A stretch of 64,000 nt of DNA, from NCBI GenBank assembly GCA_030123545.1, contig CP126124.1, forward strand, positions 2,294,001 through 2,358,000. The letters run 5' to 3'. Source of the DNA: Burkholderiaceae bacterium (GTDB taxonomy: Bacteria; Pseudomonadota; Gammaproteobacteria; Burkholderiales; Burkholderiaceae_C). Within the stretch, counting starts at the first letter, position 1. Each line of letters begins with the position of its first letter. The notes under the pieces were generated by a model. That model saw only the letters and a list, made by a program, of their open reading frames with translations, had not been told where the DNA came from and did no database searches. Shown here piece by piece: positions 18,359 to 27,067 of this stretch. A program made the position numbers and the translations under genes.

Positions 18359-20674
18359 TCAGTCGGTGGTCGCCTCCTCCGGCTCCGGCCTGGCCTTGCC
18401 TTCCTTCTTCGGCAGCGGCTGGATGTCGAGCAACACCTCGTCTTTTTCGTCGAGATCGACGGTCAGCCTTCCGCCCTCGGTCAGGCGCCCGAACAGCAGT
18501 TCGTCGGCCAGCGCGCGGCGGATCGTGTCCTGGATCAGCCGCTGCATCGGACGCGCGCCCATCAGCGGATCGAAGCCTTTCTTCGCAAGGTGCTTGCGCA
18601 GCTTGTCGGTGAACGTGACCTCGACCTTCTTCTCGACCAGCTGCTGCTCGAGCTGCAGCAGAAACTTGTCGACCACGCGCAGGATGACCAGTTCGTCGAG
18701 CGCCTTGAAACTGACGATCGCGTCCAGCCGGTTGCGGAATTCCGGCGTGAACAGGCGCTTGACGTCGACCATCTCGTCGCCGGTCTGGCGTGTGGTGGTG
18801 AAGCCGATGGTCGCCTTGTTCATGGTCTCGGCGCCGGCGTTCGTCGTCATGATGATGATGACGTTGCGGAAGTCGGCCTTGCGCCCATTGTTGTCGGTCA
18901 GCGTGCCGTGGTCCATCACCTGCAGCAGCACATTGAAGATGTCCGGATGCGCCTTCTCGATCTCGTCGAGCAGCAGCACCGCATGCGGCTTCTTCGAGAT
19001 CGCCTCGGTCAGCAGGCCCCCCTGGTCGAACCCGACATAGCCCGGCGGCGCGCCGATCAGCCGGCTCACCGCATGGCGCTCCATGTATTCGGACATGTCG
19101 AAGCGGATCAGCTCGACGCCCATGATGAACGCGAGCTGCCGCGCGGCCTCGGTCTTGCCGACCCCGGTCGGGCCGGAGAACAGGAACGAGCCGATCGGCT
19201 TGTCGCCCTTGCCCAGGCCCGAGCGTGCCATCTTGACCGCGCTGGCCAGCACCTCGAGCGCCTTGTCCTGCCCGAACACGACGCTCTTCAGGTCGCGTTC
19301 CAGCGTCTGCAGCTTTCCGCGGTCGTCGTTGCTCACGTTGGCCGGCGGGATGCGCGCGATCTTGGCCACGATCTCCTCGACCTCGGCCTTGCCTATCGTC
19401 TTCTTGCGCTTGTTCGCCGGCAGGATGCGCTGCGCGGCGCCGGCCTCGTCGATCACGTCGATCGCCTTGTCCGGTAGATGCCGGTCGTTGATGAACTTGG
19501 CCGACAGCTCGGCGGCCGCCTGCAGCGCGTTGGCCGCGTACTTCACGCCATGGTGCTCTTCGAACCGGGTGCGCAGACCCTTGAGGATCTCGACCGTTTC
19601 CGCCACCGTGGGTTCGACCACGTCGACCTTCTGGAAGCGCCGCGACAGCGCCGCGTCCTTCTCGAAGATGCCCCGGTATTCGGTGAACGTGGTCGCGCCG
19701 ATGCACTTGATCTGGCCGGCGCTGAGCGCGGGCTTGAGCAGGTTCGACGCGTCCAGTGTGCCGCCAGACGCCGCGCCGGCGCCGATCAGCGTATGGATTT
19801 CGTCGATAAAAAGGATGGCTTGAGGCTTGTCCTTCAGGCTCTTGAGCACACCCTTGAGCCGCTGCTCGAAGTCGCCGCGGTACTTGGTGCCGGCCAGCAG
19901 CGCTCCCATGTCGAGCGCATAGACGGTCGATTCGGCCAGGATTTCAGGCACGTCCTTCTCGGTAATGCGCCAGGCCAAACCTTCGGCGATCGCGGTCTTG
20001 CCGACGCCGGCCTCGCCGACCAAGAGCGGGTTGTTCTTGCGCCGGCGGCACAGGATCTGGATCACCCGCTCGACCTCGTATTGGCGTCCGATCAGCGGAT
20101 CGATCTTGCCTTCCTTGGCGAGCTGGTTCAGGTTTTGCGTGTACTGCTCGAGCGGCGATGCTTTTTCGCTGCGCTCGCCGCTCTCCTCGCCGTCGCCCGC
20201 GCCCGATTCGTTGCTCTTGGCCGGCTCCGGCGGATCGCTCTTCTTGATGCCGTGCGCGATGAAATTCACGACGTCGAGCCTGGTGACGCCCTGCTGATGC
20301 AGGTAGTACACCGCGTGCGAATCCTTCTCGCCGAAGATCGCGACCAGCACGTTCGCGCCGGTCACCTCCTTCTTGCCGTTGCCGGTGGACTGCACATGCA
20401 TGATCGCGCGCTGGATCACGCGCTGGAAGCCCAGCGTCGGCTGGGTGTCGACATCGTCGGTGCCAGCGACCTGCGGCGTGTTGTCCTTGATGAAGTTGGT
20501 CAGCGACTTGCGCAGATCCTCGATGTTGGCCGAGCAGGCGCGCAGCACTTCGGCGGCGCTCGGGTTGTCGAGCAGCGCCAGCAGCAGGTGCTCGACGGTG
20601 ATGAATTCGTGTCGCTGCTGCCTGGCCTCGACGAAGGCCATGTGCAGGCTGACTTCCAATTCCTGGGCAATCAT
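18359..20674 (-). CDS. clpA: ATP-dependent Clp protease ATP-binding subunit ClpA
   Basis: The 771-residue AAA+ unfoldase feeds ClpP. It has the N-domain (residues 1-145), D1 with Walker A GEAGVGKT, D2 with GPTGVGKT, and a GFDQGGLLTEAI segment. The acidic stretch near residues 150-175 (NESGAGDGEESGERSEKAS) is a linker. The adaptor ClpS is encoded 94 bases upstream on the same strand, the normal order. ClpP is not in the window. Confidence 0.97.
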   Translation of the reverse strand: MIAQELEVSLHMAFVEARQQRHEFITVEHLLLALLDNPSAAEVLRACSANIEDLRKSLTNFIKDNTPQVAGTDDVDTQPTLGFQRVIQRAIMHVQSTGNGKKEVTGANVLVAIFGEKDSHAVYYLHQQGVTRLDVVNFIAHGIKKSDPPEPAKSNESGAGDGEESGERSEKASPLEQYTQNLNQLAKEGKIDPLIGRQYEVERVIQILCRRRKNNPLLVGEAGVGKTAIAEGLAWRITEKDVPEILAESTVYALDMGALLAGTKYRGDFEQRLKGVLKSLKDKPQAILFIDEIHTLIGAGAASGGTLDASNLLKPALSAGQIKCIGATTFTEYRGIFEKDAALSRRFQKVDVVEPTVAETVEILKGLRTRFEEHHGVKYAANALQAAAELSAKFINDRHLPDKAIDVIDEAGAAQRILPANKRKKTIGKAEVEEIVAKIARIPPANVSNDDRGKLQTLERDLKSVVFGQDKALEVLASAVKMARSGLGKGDKPIGSFLFSGPTGVGKTEAARQLAFIMGVELIRFDMSEYMERHAVSRLIGAPPGYVGFDQGGLLTEAISKKPHAVLLLDEIEKAHPDIFNVLLQVMDHGTLTDNNGRKADFRNVIIIMTTNAGAETMNKATIGFTTTRQTGDEMVDVKRLFTPEFRNRLDAIVSFKALDELVILRVVDKFLLQLEQQLVEKKVEVTFTDKLRKHLAKKGFDPLMGARPMQRLIQDTIRRALADELLFGRLTEGGRLTVDLDEKDEVLLDIQPLPKKEGKARPEPEEATTD

Positions 20675-20768
20675 TTGGATTCCTTTGCCGGCAACTTGAA
20701 CGTAATGATGAACCTTATGTAGGTATCCCGTGTAGCTTATTCAATCCGGTCCGTTTGCGAACCAGCCC

Positions 20769-21128
20769 TCATTCCACCGGCTCGGCGACGCACTGCAGCG
20801 GGTGGCCCGCCTTGTTCGCGGCGTCGAGCACCTGATCGACCTTGGTCGCGGCCACGTCACGCGAATAGACGCCGCAGACCCCTCGGCCTTCGAGATGGAT
20901 TTTCAGCATGATCTGCGTCGCGGTCTCGCGATCCTTGTTGAAGAACTCCTGGATCACCACGACGACGAATTCCATCGGCGTGTAGTCGTCGTTGAGCATC
21001 ACCACCTGATGCATCTGCGGCGGCTTGATTTTTTGCGTCCGCCGCTCGACGACGACCGCATCGCCCCCGCCACCATCGGGCGGCGGAACGCGCGGCGCAG
21101 GGGGTTGCGACGGATTCTGCGTGGCCAT
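20769..21128 (-). CDS. clpS: ATP-dependent Clp protease adaptor ClpS
   Basis: The 119-residue N-end-rule adaptor binds N-degron proteins and the ClpA N-domain. The hydrophobic-pocket region VVMLNDDYTPMEFVV, followed by MLKIHLEGRGVCGVYSRDVA, is diagnostic. The ATG at 21128 (MATQNPS) gives a disordered Pro-rich N-terminal extension of the usual type; the upstream ATG at 21164 is less likely. Confidence 0.95.
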   Translation of the reverse strand: MATQNPSQPPAPRVPPPDGGGGDAVVVERRTQKIKPPQMHQVVMLNDDYTPMEFVVVVIQEFFNKDRETATQIMLKIHLEGRGVCGVYSRDVAATKVDQVLDAANKAGHPLQCVAEPVE

Positions 21129-21227
21129 GCCACCGATTTTATCGGCGCGCGTATCTCGTTGCACGACGCACAGGTTGCGACTCGGTGCCGGATTTCAAGC
21201 CCGGCAACCGGCCGCGCGGGCACGGCA

Positions 21228-22481
21228 TCACATCGCGTCGATCATCACCTGCCCGAAACCGGAGCAGCTGACCTGGGTCGCGCCGTCCATCAGGCGCGCG
21301 AAATCGTAGGTGACCTTTTTGCTCTGGATCGCCTTTTCCATCGCCGCGATGATCCGGTCGGCCGCCTCGGTCCAGCCCATATGCCTGAGCATCATCTCGG
21401 CCGACAGGATCTCCGAGCCAGGATTGACATAGTCCTTGCCGGCGTATTTCGGTGCAGTGCCGTGCGTGGCCTCGAACATCGCAACCGTGTCCGACAAATT
21501 CGCGCCAGGCGCGATGCCGATGCCGCCGACCTGCGCGGCAAGCGCGTCGGAGACGTAGTCGCCGTTCAGGTTCAGCGTCGCGATCACCGAGTATTCGGAC
21601 GGTCGCAGCAGGATCTGCTGCAGGAACGCGTCGGCGATCACGTCCTTGACCACGATACCCTTGCCGCTCTTCGGGTTCTTGAAGCTGCACCAGGGCCCGC
21701 CGTCCAGCGGTGCGGCGCCGAATTCCTTTTGCGCCAGCGCATAACCCCAGTCGCGAAATGCGCCCTCGGTGAACTTCATGATGTTGCCCTTGTGCACTAG
21801 CGTCACATTGGGCTTGTCGTTGTCGATCGCGTACTGGATCGCCTTGCGCACCAGCCGTTCGGTGCCCTCGCGCGACACCGGCTTGATTCCGATACCCGAA
21901 GTCGCGGGGAAACGGATCTTGTTGACGCCCATCTCGTCGATCAGGAAGCGAATCAGCTTCTGCGCCTTCGGCGACTCGGCTTCGTACTCGATGCCGGCAT
22001 AGATGTCCTCCGAGTTCTCCCGGAAGATCACCATGTCGACCTTTTGCGGCTCCTTCACCGGCGACGGCACGCCTTTGAAATACTGGACCGGTCGCAGGCA
22101 GACGTACAGGTCGAGTTCCTGGCGCAGCGCCACGTTCAGCGAGCGGATGCCGCCGCCGACCGGCGTCGTCAGCGGCCCCTTGATCGACACCACGTACTCG
22201 CGCACCACGTCCAGCGTTTCCTGCGGCAGCCACACGTCCGGGCCGTAGATCCGGGTGGACTTCTCGCCGGCGTAGACCTCCATCCAATGGATCCTGCGCT
22301 TGCCGGCGTAGGCCTTGGCCACCGCGGCGTCGACCACCTTGAGCATCACCGGGGTGATGTCGAGCCCGGTTCCGTCGCCCTCGATGTAGGGGATGATCGG
22401 CTCGTCCGGCACATTCAGCGACATGTCGGCGTTGACGGTGATCTTCCGCCCCGAGGCGGGCACGGTGACGTGTTGATACAT
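21228..22481 (-). CDS. icd: Isocitrate dehydrogenase (NADP)
   Basis: The 417-residue TCA-cycle enzyme converts isocitrate to 2-oxoglutarate. GGGIRSLNVALRQ holds the substrate serine that is the phosphorylation site in enterobacteria. ENSEDIYAGIEY and GTAPKYAGKDYVNPGSEIL are conserved; the KYAGKDYVNP segment is typical of the NADP-specific homodimeric class. A divergent small gene begins about 190 bases upstream. Confidence 0.96.
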   Translation of the reverse strand: MYQHVTVPASGRKITVNADMSLNVPDEPIIPYIEGDGTGLDITPVMLKVVDAAVAKAYAGKRRIHWMEVYAGEKSTRIYGPDVWLPQETLDVVREYVVSIKGPLTTPVGGGIRSLNVALRQELDLYVCLRPVQYFKGVPSPVKEPQKVDMVIFRENSEDIYAGIEYEAESPKAQKLIRFLIDEMGVNKIRFPATSGIGIKPVSREGTERLVRKAIQYAIDNDKPNVTLVHKGNIMKFTEGAFRDWGYALAQKEFGAAPLDGGPWCSFKNPKSGKGIVVKDVIADAFLQQILLRPSEYSVIATLNLNGDYVSDALAAQVGGIGIAPGANLSDTVAMFEATHGTAPKYAGKDYVNPGSEILSAEMMLRHMGWTEAADRIIAAMEKAIQSKKVTYDFARLMDGATQVSCSGFGQVMIDAM

Positions 22482-22669
22482 GGGGATCTTGCTCCGATGG
22501 GTGCGTTGAACCGGAGGCCGCTGCGGCGCGGGTGAAGCACGGGAAATTTTAACGTCTAAAAAATGTTCACGCCCCTGTCAACCGCGTTTTGACCGCCCCC
22601 GTTACGGGAGTGCCTTCCGAATCATTGGGAGGAAATCTCTCCGAAACCCTTGCTTGAAGGAACCCTCAA

Positions 22670-22894
22670 ATGAACAAGCTCCTCGGTGCCCTGATCGCCG
22701 GTCTCTTCGCCGCTGGCGCCTACGCGCAAGCGCCCGCCGCTCCGGCTGCGGCGCCCGCCGCTCCGGCTGCCGCCGAAGCTCCTGCCGCTGCGCCTGCTGC
22801 GGCAAAGGAAATGAAGAAGGCCACCAAGAAGACGCATGCGAAGAAGGCTCACAAGGCCAAGAAGCACGCCAAGGCCGCGCCGAAGACCGAATAA
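22670..22894 (+). CDS. Small exported Ala/Pro- and Lys/His-rich protein
   Basis: The 74-residue product has a signal peptide (MNKLLGALIAGLFAAGAYA, cleavage after AYA near residue 19), then about 25 residues of Ala-Pro repeats, and a strongly basic tail of Lys, His, Ala and Thr (for example KKTHAKKAHKAKKHAKAAPK). CTCAAATG context lacks a strong ribosome site, although GGAAC lies just upstream. A perfect terminator follows 20 bases after the stop, supporting a real monocistronic gene. Similar tiny proteins are common in Burkholderiales, but I know no function; binding of nucleic acid, acidic polymer or metal in the periplasm would fit the composition. Confidence 0.8.
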   Translation: MNKLLGALIAGLFAAGAYAQAPAAPAAAPAAPAAAEAPAAAPAAAKEMKKATKKTHAKKAHKAKKHAKAAPKTE

Positions 22895-22913
22895 GCTCAC
22901 CGCCTTTGCGCGA

Positions 22914-22938
22914 GAATGCCCGCCTCGGCGGGCATTTT
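22914..22938 (+). terminator. Rho-independent terminator of the small basic protein gene
   Basis: AATGCCCGCC at 22914-22923 pairs with 22926-22935 across a two-base loop and runs into five T residues (22934-22938). Confidence 0.9.
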
Positions 22939-22997
22939 TGTTTCCGGCCCGATCTCAACGTTTTTTCGGCTGCCATCCGCGCGACTTCTGAGGACGC

Positions 22998-23462
22998 ATG
23001 ATGAACCTGCGCAGTGCGGTGTCGACTCTCTCGCTCGCGGCGATCGCAACTCTGGCCGGTAGCGCGGTGGCGCAGGAAGGCCCGCAACTCGATCTGCCGC
23101 GCACCGCCCTTCATGCCGACCTGTACCGGATCGAGGTGCAGGTTGCGGACACGCCGCGCGAGCGCGAGATGGGCCTGATGTTTCGTCGCACCATGCCGGC
23201 ATCGGAGGGCATGCTGTTCGTGTTCGAGCAACCAGCGACCCAATGCTTCTGGATGAAGAACACGATCCTGCCGTTGACCGCCGCTTTCGTTGCCGACGAC
23301 GGCACTATCGTCAACCTGGCCGACATGGCGCCGCAGACCACCGACTCGCATTGCTCGACCCGGCCGGTGCGCTACGTGCTCGAGATGAACCAGGGCTGGT
23401 TTGCCAAGCGCGGCATCAAGGCGGGCTACCGGCTCGGCGGCGCGCCGTTCGGCACGCACTGA
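22998..23462 (+). CDS. DUF192 family exported protein
   Basis: The 154-residue product has a signal peptide ending near residue 25 (GSAVA-QEG) and one DUF192 domain, recognised by EREMGLMFRRTMPASEGMLF and CFWMKNTILPLTAAFV. GAGGA precedes the start; ATG codons at 22998 and 23001 are both possible. The fold is a small beta barrel of unknown biochemical role, generally periplasmic in proteobacteria. Confidence 0.93.
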   Translation: MMNLRSAVSTLSLAAIATLAGSAVAQEGPQLDLPRTALHADLYRIEVQVADTPREREMGLMFRRTMPASEGMLFVFEQPATQCFWMKNTILPLTAAFVADDGTIVNLADMAPQTTDSHCSTRPVRYVLEMNQGWFAKRGIKAGYRLGGAPFGTH

Positions 23463-23500
23463 GCGGCGTCGCCGGAGGCACGCGGAAGGCCCGGTTACTC

Positions 23501-23520
23501 AACCGGCAATCGCCGGTTTC
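23501..23520 (+). terminator. Putative terminator after the DUF192 gene
   Basis: AACCGGC at 23501-23507 pairs with GCCGGTT at 23512-23518 across AATC and ends in TTTC. It is short but correctly placed about 40 bases after the stop. Confidence 0.55.
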
Positions 23521-23536
23521 GGCGCGCCAAAGCAAA

Positions 23537-23558
23537 ACAGCCGGCATCGGCCGGCTGT
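23537..23558 (-). terminator. Terminator of sodB
   Basis: ACAGCCGG at 23537-23544 pairs with CCGGCTGT at 23551-23558. On the minus strand the stem is followed by TTTGCTTTGG, 22 bases after the sodB stop. Confidence 0.75.
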
Positions 23559-23579
23559 CCTCATGCGATGCGCGGGCGG

Positions 23580-24161
23580 TCAGCCGAAGTTCTTTTCGGC
23601 AAAACCCCAGTTCACCAGCTTGTCGAAATAGGTTTCGACGAACTTCTGGCGCGCGTTGCGATAGTCGATGTAATACGCGTGCTCCCAGACGTCGACGGTC
23701 AGCAGCGCCTTGTCGCCGGTGGTCAGCGGCGTTCCGGCCGGGCCCATGTTGACGACGTCGACGCTGCCGTCGGCCTTCTTCACCAGCCAGGTCCAGCCCG
23801 AGCCGAAGTTGCCGACCGCCGACTTGACGAATGCCGCCTTGAAGTCCGCATAGCTTCCCCACTTGGCCGCGATCGCCTTGGCCAGCGCGCCGGACGGCTC
23901 GCCGCCGCCGCCCGGCTTCATGCAGTTCCAGAAGAACGTGTGATTCCAGATCTGCGCCGCGTTGTTGTGGATGCCGCCGCTGGACTTCTTCACGATGTCC
24001 TCGAGCGCCATCTTCTCGAACTCGGTGCCCTTTTGCAGGTTGTTCAGGTTCGTGACATAGGCCGCATGGTGCTTGCCGTAGTGATACTCCATGGTTTCCT
24101 TGGAGTAGGCCGGCGCCAGCGCGTCGATCGCATAAGGCAGAGCGGGAAGGGTATGTTCCAT
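23580..24161 (-). CDS. sodB: Superoxide dismutase, Fe type
   Basis: The 193-residue cytoplasmic enzyme dismutes superoxide. Metal ligands are visible as H27, H74, D157 and H161 (YHYGKHH, IWNHTFFW, DVWEHAYYIDYRNAR). Gln70 in AAQIWNH is at the position characteristic of Fe rather than Mn enzymes. The gene is monocistronic with its own terminator. Confidence 0.96.
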   Translation of the reverse strand: MEHTLPALPYAIDALAPAYSKETMEYHYGKHHAAYVTNLNNLQKGTEFEKMALEDIVKKSSGGIHNNAAQIWNHTFFWNCMKPGGGGEPSGALAKAIAAKWGSYADFKAAFVKSAVGNFGSGWTWLVKKADGSVDVVNMGPAGTPLTTGDKALLTVDVWEHAYYIDYRNARQKFVETYFDKLVNWGFAEKNFG

Positions 24162-24208
24162 GGTGTCATTCCTCTGGGTTTGTTGTCTGAACGGGCCATT
24201 GTAGGAAC

Positions 24209-25555
24209 TTAAACCAGACGCCGCCCCGAGACCGTGAGATCAACCTCTCCATCCGCGAGGGTGGCGCAAAGCGCCTGGCCGGCGTGAGTCTGGGCGGCGC
24301 GGGTAATGGCGCCACCCTGCTCGTCGCTGAGCCAGGCATAGCCGCGCGCGAGCACGAGTCGCGGATCGAGCAGTTCCAGCCGCAATCGTGCACGTTCAAG
24401 CCGCTGGCCCGCCGCATCGGCCGCGCGCCGCAGCCGGGCCGGGTAGTCGTCCTCGATCCGCCGCAAATCCGCTGCTTCGCGCTCCAGCATCGACCGCGTG
24501 CGATAGTGCAGCCGCTGCGCCAACTCGGACAAGAGCGCCCGGTAACGCGCCGCCGTCAGCGATGGACGCGCGAGCCGAGCGGCCGCCTGGTCCACCCGTT
24601 GGCTCTGGCTCTCGATCTGGCGCCGGGCGGCGTCGGTCAGCCGCAGCCGCGCGCGCTGCAGCGCATCGACCCATTCGCCCTGCGGACGCGCCGCAAGCTC
24701 TGCCGCCGCGGTCGGCGTCGGTGCGCGCAGATCGGCGCAGAAATCGGCGATCGTAAAGTCGGTTTCGTGACCGACGCCGCATACCACCGGCACTGGGCTT
24801 TGCACGATGATGCGCGCCAGCGTCTCGTCGTTGAAGGCCCACAGATCTTCGATCGAACCGCCGCCGCGCACCAGCAGGATCAGGTCGATCTGGACCTGCG
24901 GCGCCGATCCCCGAAAGCCACCCGCGGCCGCATCTTCGCCTTGCCGACCGTTCTGTGCCAGTCGGTACAACTCGGCCAGCGCACGCACCAGATCGGCAGG
25001 CGCATCGGCCCCCTGCACACGCGCCGGCGCGACGACGACCGGGACATGCGGCGCGCGGCGCCGCAGCGCGGTCACGACGTCGTGCAGCGCCGCCGCATCG
25101 AGCGAGGTCACGACGCCAATGCCGCGCGGCAGCGGCGGCAGACTGCGCTTGCGCGCCGGATCGAACAGGCCCTGCGCCTCGAGCTTCTCCTTGAGTTTCA
25201 GGAACTGCTCGAACAGCGTCCCCTGCCCGACACGGACCAGGGACTCTGCGATCAGTTGCAGGTCGCCGCGCTGTTCGTACACGCCGATGCGCCCGCGCAG
25301 TTCGACGCGCTCGCCCTCCTGCGGAGTGAAGTCCAGCAGCGCCGCGGCGCGGCGAAACATCGCGCAGCGGATCTGGCCGGTTTCGTCCTTCAACGAGAAG
25401 TAGCAGTGGCCGCTGGCCGCGCGCGAGAAGTTCGACAGCTCGCCGCGCACTGCGACCGGATTGAAGCGCGCGTCGAGCGCGTTCGCGACCGCGTGACACA
25501 GCGCGCCGACCGCCCAGACGCGCGGGATGCCTTCCGGCACGGCCGCCTCAGCCAT
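24209..25555 (-). CDS. xseA: Exodeoxyribonuclease VII large subunit
   Basis: The 448-residue protein starts MAEAAVPEGIPRVW at the ATG at 25555. It has the N-terminal OB-fold (residues about 15-110), the catalytic region with GIGVVTSLDAAALHDV, LLVRGGGSIEDLWAFND and GVGHETDFTIAD, and a long coiled-coil C-terminal part. It works with XseB, whose gene is not in the window. The upstream extension to 25621 lacks a ribosome site. Confidence 0.95.
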   Translation of the reverse strand: MAEAAVPEGIPRVWAVGALCHAVANALDARFNPVAVRGELSNFSRAASGHCYFSLKDETGQIRCAMFRRAAALLDFTPQEGERVELRGRIGVYEQRGDLQLIAESLVRVGQGTLFEQFLKLKEKLEAQGLFDPARKRSLPPLPRGIGVVTSLDAAALHDVVTALRRRAPHVPVVVAPARVQGADAPADLVRALAELYRLAQNGRQGEDAAAGGFRGSAPQVQIDLILLVRGGGSIEDLWAFNDETLARIIVQSPVPVVCGVGHETDFTIADFCADLRAPTPTAAAELAARPQGEWVDALQRARLRLTDAARRQIESQSQRVDQAAARLARPSLTAARYRALLSELAQRLHYRTRSMLEREAADLRRIEDDYPARLRRAADAAGQRLERARLRLELLDPRLVLARGYAWLSDEQGGAITRAAQTHAGQALCATLADGEVDLTVSGRRLV

Positions 25556-25987
25556 CGGCTGCAACCCGCGCCGGCATTGGGCATCGTTCCACAGCGCCAA
25601 TGGCGACAAGGCCAAAAGCATTCAAACCCGGCCGCAGCGCCGATTCCGCCGTGCAAGTCGTTGACATGATTGGATATTTCTTCGCCGAAAATGTAATCGT
25701 TTTGTCAATCTCAAGTATCTGCGCGGTGTCCGGCGCTGCGGGTACGCAGTTCTCAACAAAGTTATCCACACAATTTGTTTGCAACCTGTCTGATGCGGCG
25801 TGATACGGCGCGGCGACCCGCAGAGTGTCTGAGGGTTTCTCCGAAGTCCGCGCATCGATGCACGCTCAGCGTTCGCGCATGCGCTGACGGCGGCGGAAGG
25901 AACGCAGCCCGCCCTGGGCCATAATCTCCCGGCGATGCGGCTTGGCTCCGCGTCGGCAATGCCCTCATTTGCGAGCGGAGACTTCAT
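25556..25987. promoter_or_regulatory. 432-bp divergent intergenic region (xseA / exbB) with one perfect DnaA box
   Basis: This gap is locally AT-rich from about 25660 to 25790 and separates the divergent xseA and exbB genes, so it must hold both promoters. TTATCCACA at 25762-25770 is a perfect DnaA box. I see only this one, so it is not an origin by itself. I see no convincing gene. Confidence 0.55.
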
Positions 25988-26620
25988 TTGTTTTCCATTC
26001 TAGAAGCCGCAGGCTGGCCGATCTGGCCGCTCTTGGCCGCCTCGATCGTCGCGCTGGCCCTGATCATCGAACGCTTCCTCAGCCTGAAGACCGCGAAGGT
26101 CGCGCCGCCGAAACTGCTCGACGAGGCGATGGCGGTTTCGCGCGAAGCGGTGCCCATCCCCGACGTGGTGACGCAGCTGGAACAGAACTCTGCGCTCGGC
26201 GAGATTCTCGCGAGCGGGCTGCGCGCGCTGAACTCGAATCCAAGCTGCAGCGAGTCCGACCTGCGCGCCACGCTGGAGGCGGCGGGCCGCACCGTTGCGC
26301 ATCGGCTCGAGAAATACCTGAGCGCGCTGGCGACCATCGCTTCCGCCGCGCCGCTGCTGGGCCTGCTCGGCACGGTGATCGGGATGATCGAGATCTTCGG
26401 CTCGCAGGCGCCGTCCGGCGCAACGGTCGGAGTGGCCAACCCGGCGCAGCTGGCGCATGGCATTTCAGTCGCGCTGTACAACACCGCGTTCGGCTTGCTC
26501 ATCGCGATCCCGGCGCTGATCTTCTGGCGCTACTTCCGCGGCCGGGTCGACGAATACCTGCTGACGCTGGAACTGGCGTCGGAGCGTTTCGCGCGCCATC
26601 TGACGACGCTGCGCCGCTGA
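25988..26620 (+). CDS. exbB: MotA/TolQ/ExbB proton-channel family protein
   Basis: The 210-residue inner-membrane protein has a first transmembrane helix near residues 13-28, and two more around 115-135 and 155-180 with the family motif APLLGLLGTVIGMIE. It begins at a TTG (25988) with GGAG about nine bases upstream. With ExbD (14 bases downstream) it would form a proton-driven motor energising a TonB-type or envelope process. No tonB gene is adjacent; position before lpxK is a known betaproteobacterial arrangement. Confidence 0.9.
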   Translation: MFSILEAAGWPIWPLLAASIVALALIIERFLSLKTAKVAPPKLLDEAMAVSREAVPIPDVVTQLEQNSALGEILASGLRALNSNPSCSESDLRATLEAAGRTVAHRLEKYLSALATIASAAPLLGLLGTVIGMIEIFGSQAPSGATVGVANPAQLAHGISVALYNTAFGLLIAIPALIFWRYFRGRVDEYLLTLELASERFARHLTTLRR

Positions 26621-26634
26621 CGGGAGCTTGCCGC

Positions 26635-27063
26635 ATGAACTTCCGGCACAGGGCGCACGAAGAGCCCGAGATCAACCTGATTCCGTTCATCGACGTGCTG
26701 CTGGTGATCCTGATCTTCCTGATGCTCACCACCACCTACAACAAGTTCACCGAAATGCAGCTGCGCCTGCCGGTGGCCAATACCGAGGCGCAGCGCGACT
26801 ACAAAAAGGAAGTGATCGTGTCGGTCAGCGCCGACGGCCGCTACATGGTCGACAAGACGCCGATCGCCGGCCGCGCGGTCGAGACCATCGCCGATGCGCT
26901 GGCCAATGCGCAGACCGGCAAGGACACGGTCGTGATCATCAGCGCCGATGCGAGCGCGACGCACCAATCGGTGATCACGGTGATGGAAGCGGCGCGCCGC
27001 GCGGGCCTGAGCCAGATCACCTTCGCGACCCAATCCTCGGCCCGGGCCGGCGCCCTGCACTGA
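26635..27063 (+). CDS. exbD: Biopolymer transport protein ExbD/TolR family
   Basis: The 142-residue protein has one transmembrane helix (about residues 17-37) starting in the family motif INLIPFIDVLLVILIF, with the proton-carrying Asp20, followed by a periplasmic domain. GGGAG precedes the ATG. It is the partner of the ExbB-like protein just upstream and overlaps no other gene; lpxK follows after four bases. Confidence 0.93.
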   Translation: MNFRHRAHEEPEINLIPFIDVLLVILIFLMLTTTYNKFTEMQLRLPVANTEAQRDYKKEVIVSVSADGRYMVDKTPIAGRAVETIADALANAQTGKDTVVIISADASATHQSVITVMEAARRAGLSQITFATQSSARAGALH

Positions 27064-27067
27064 CGCA

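Noticed and set aside
25762..25770. Replication origin at the DnaA box
   Set aside because: A single box without clustered repeats and without dnaA, dnaN or rpmH nearby does not support an origin.
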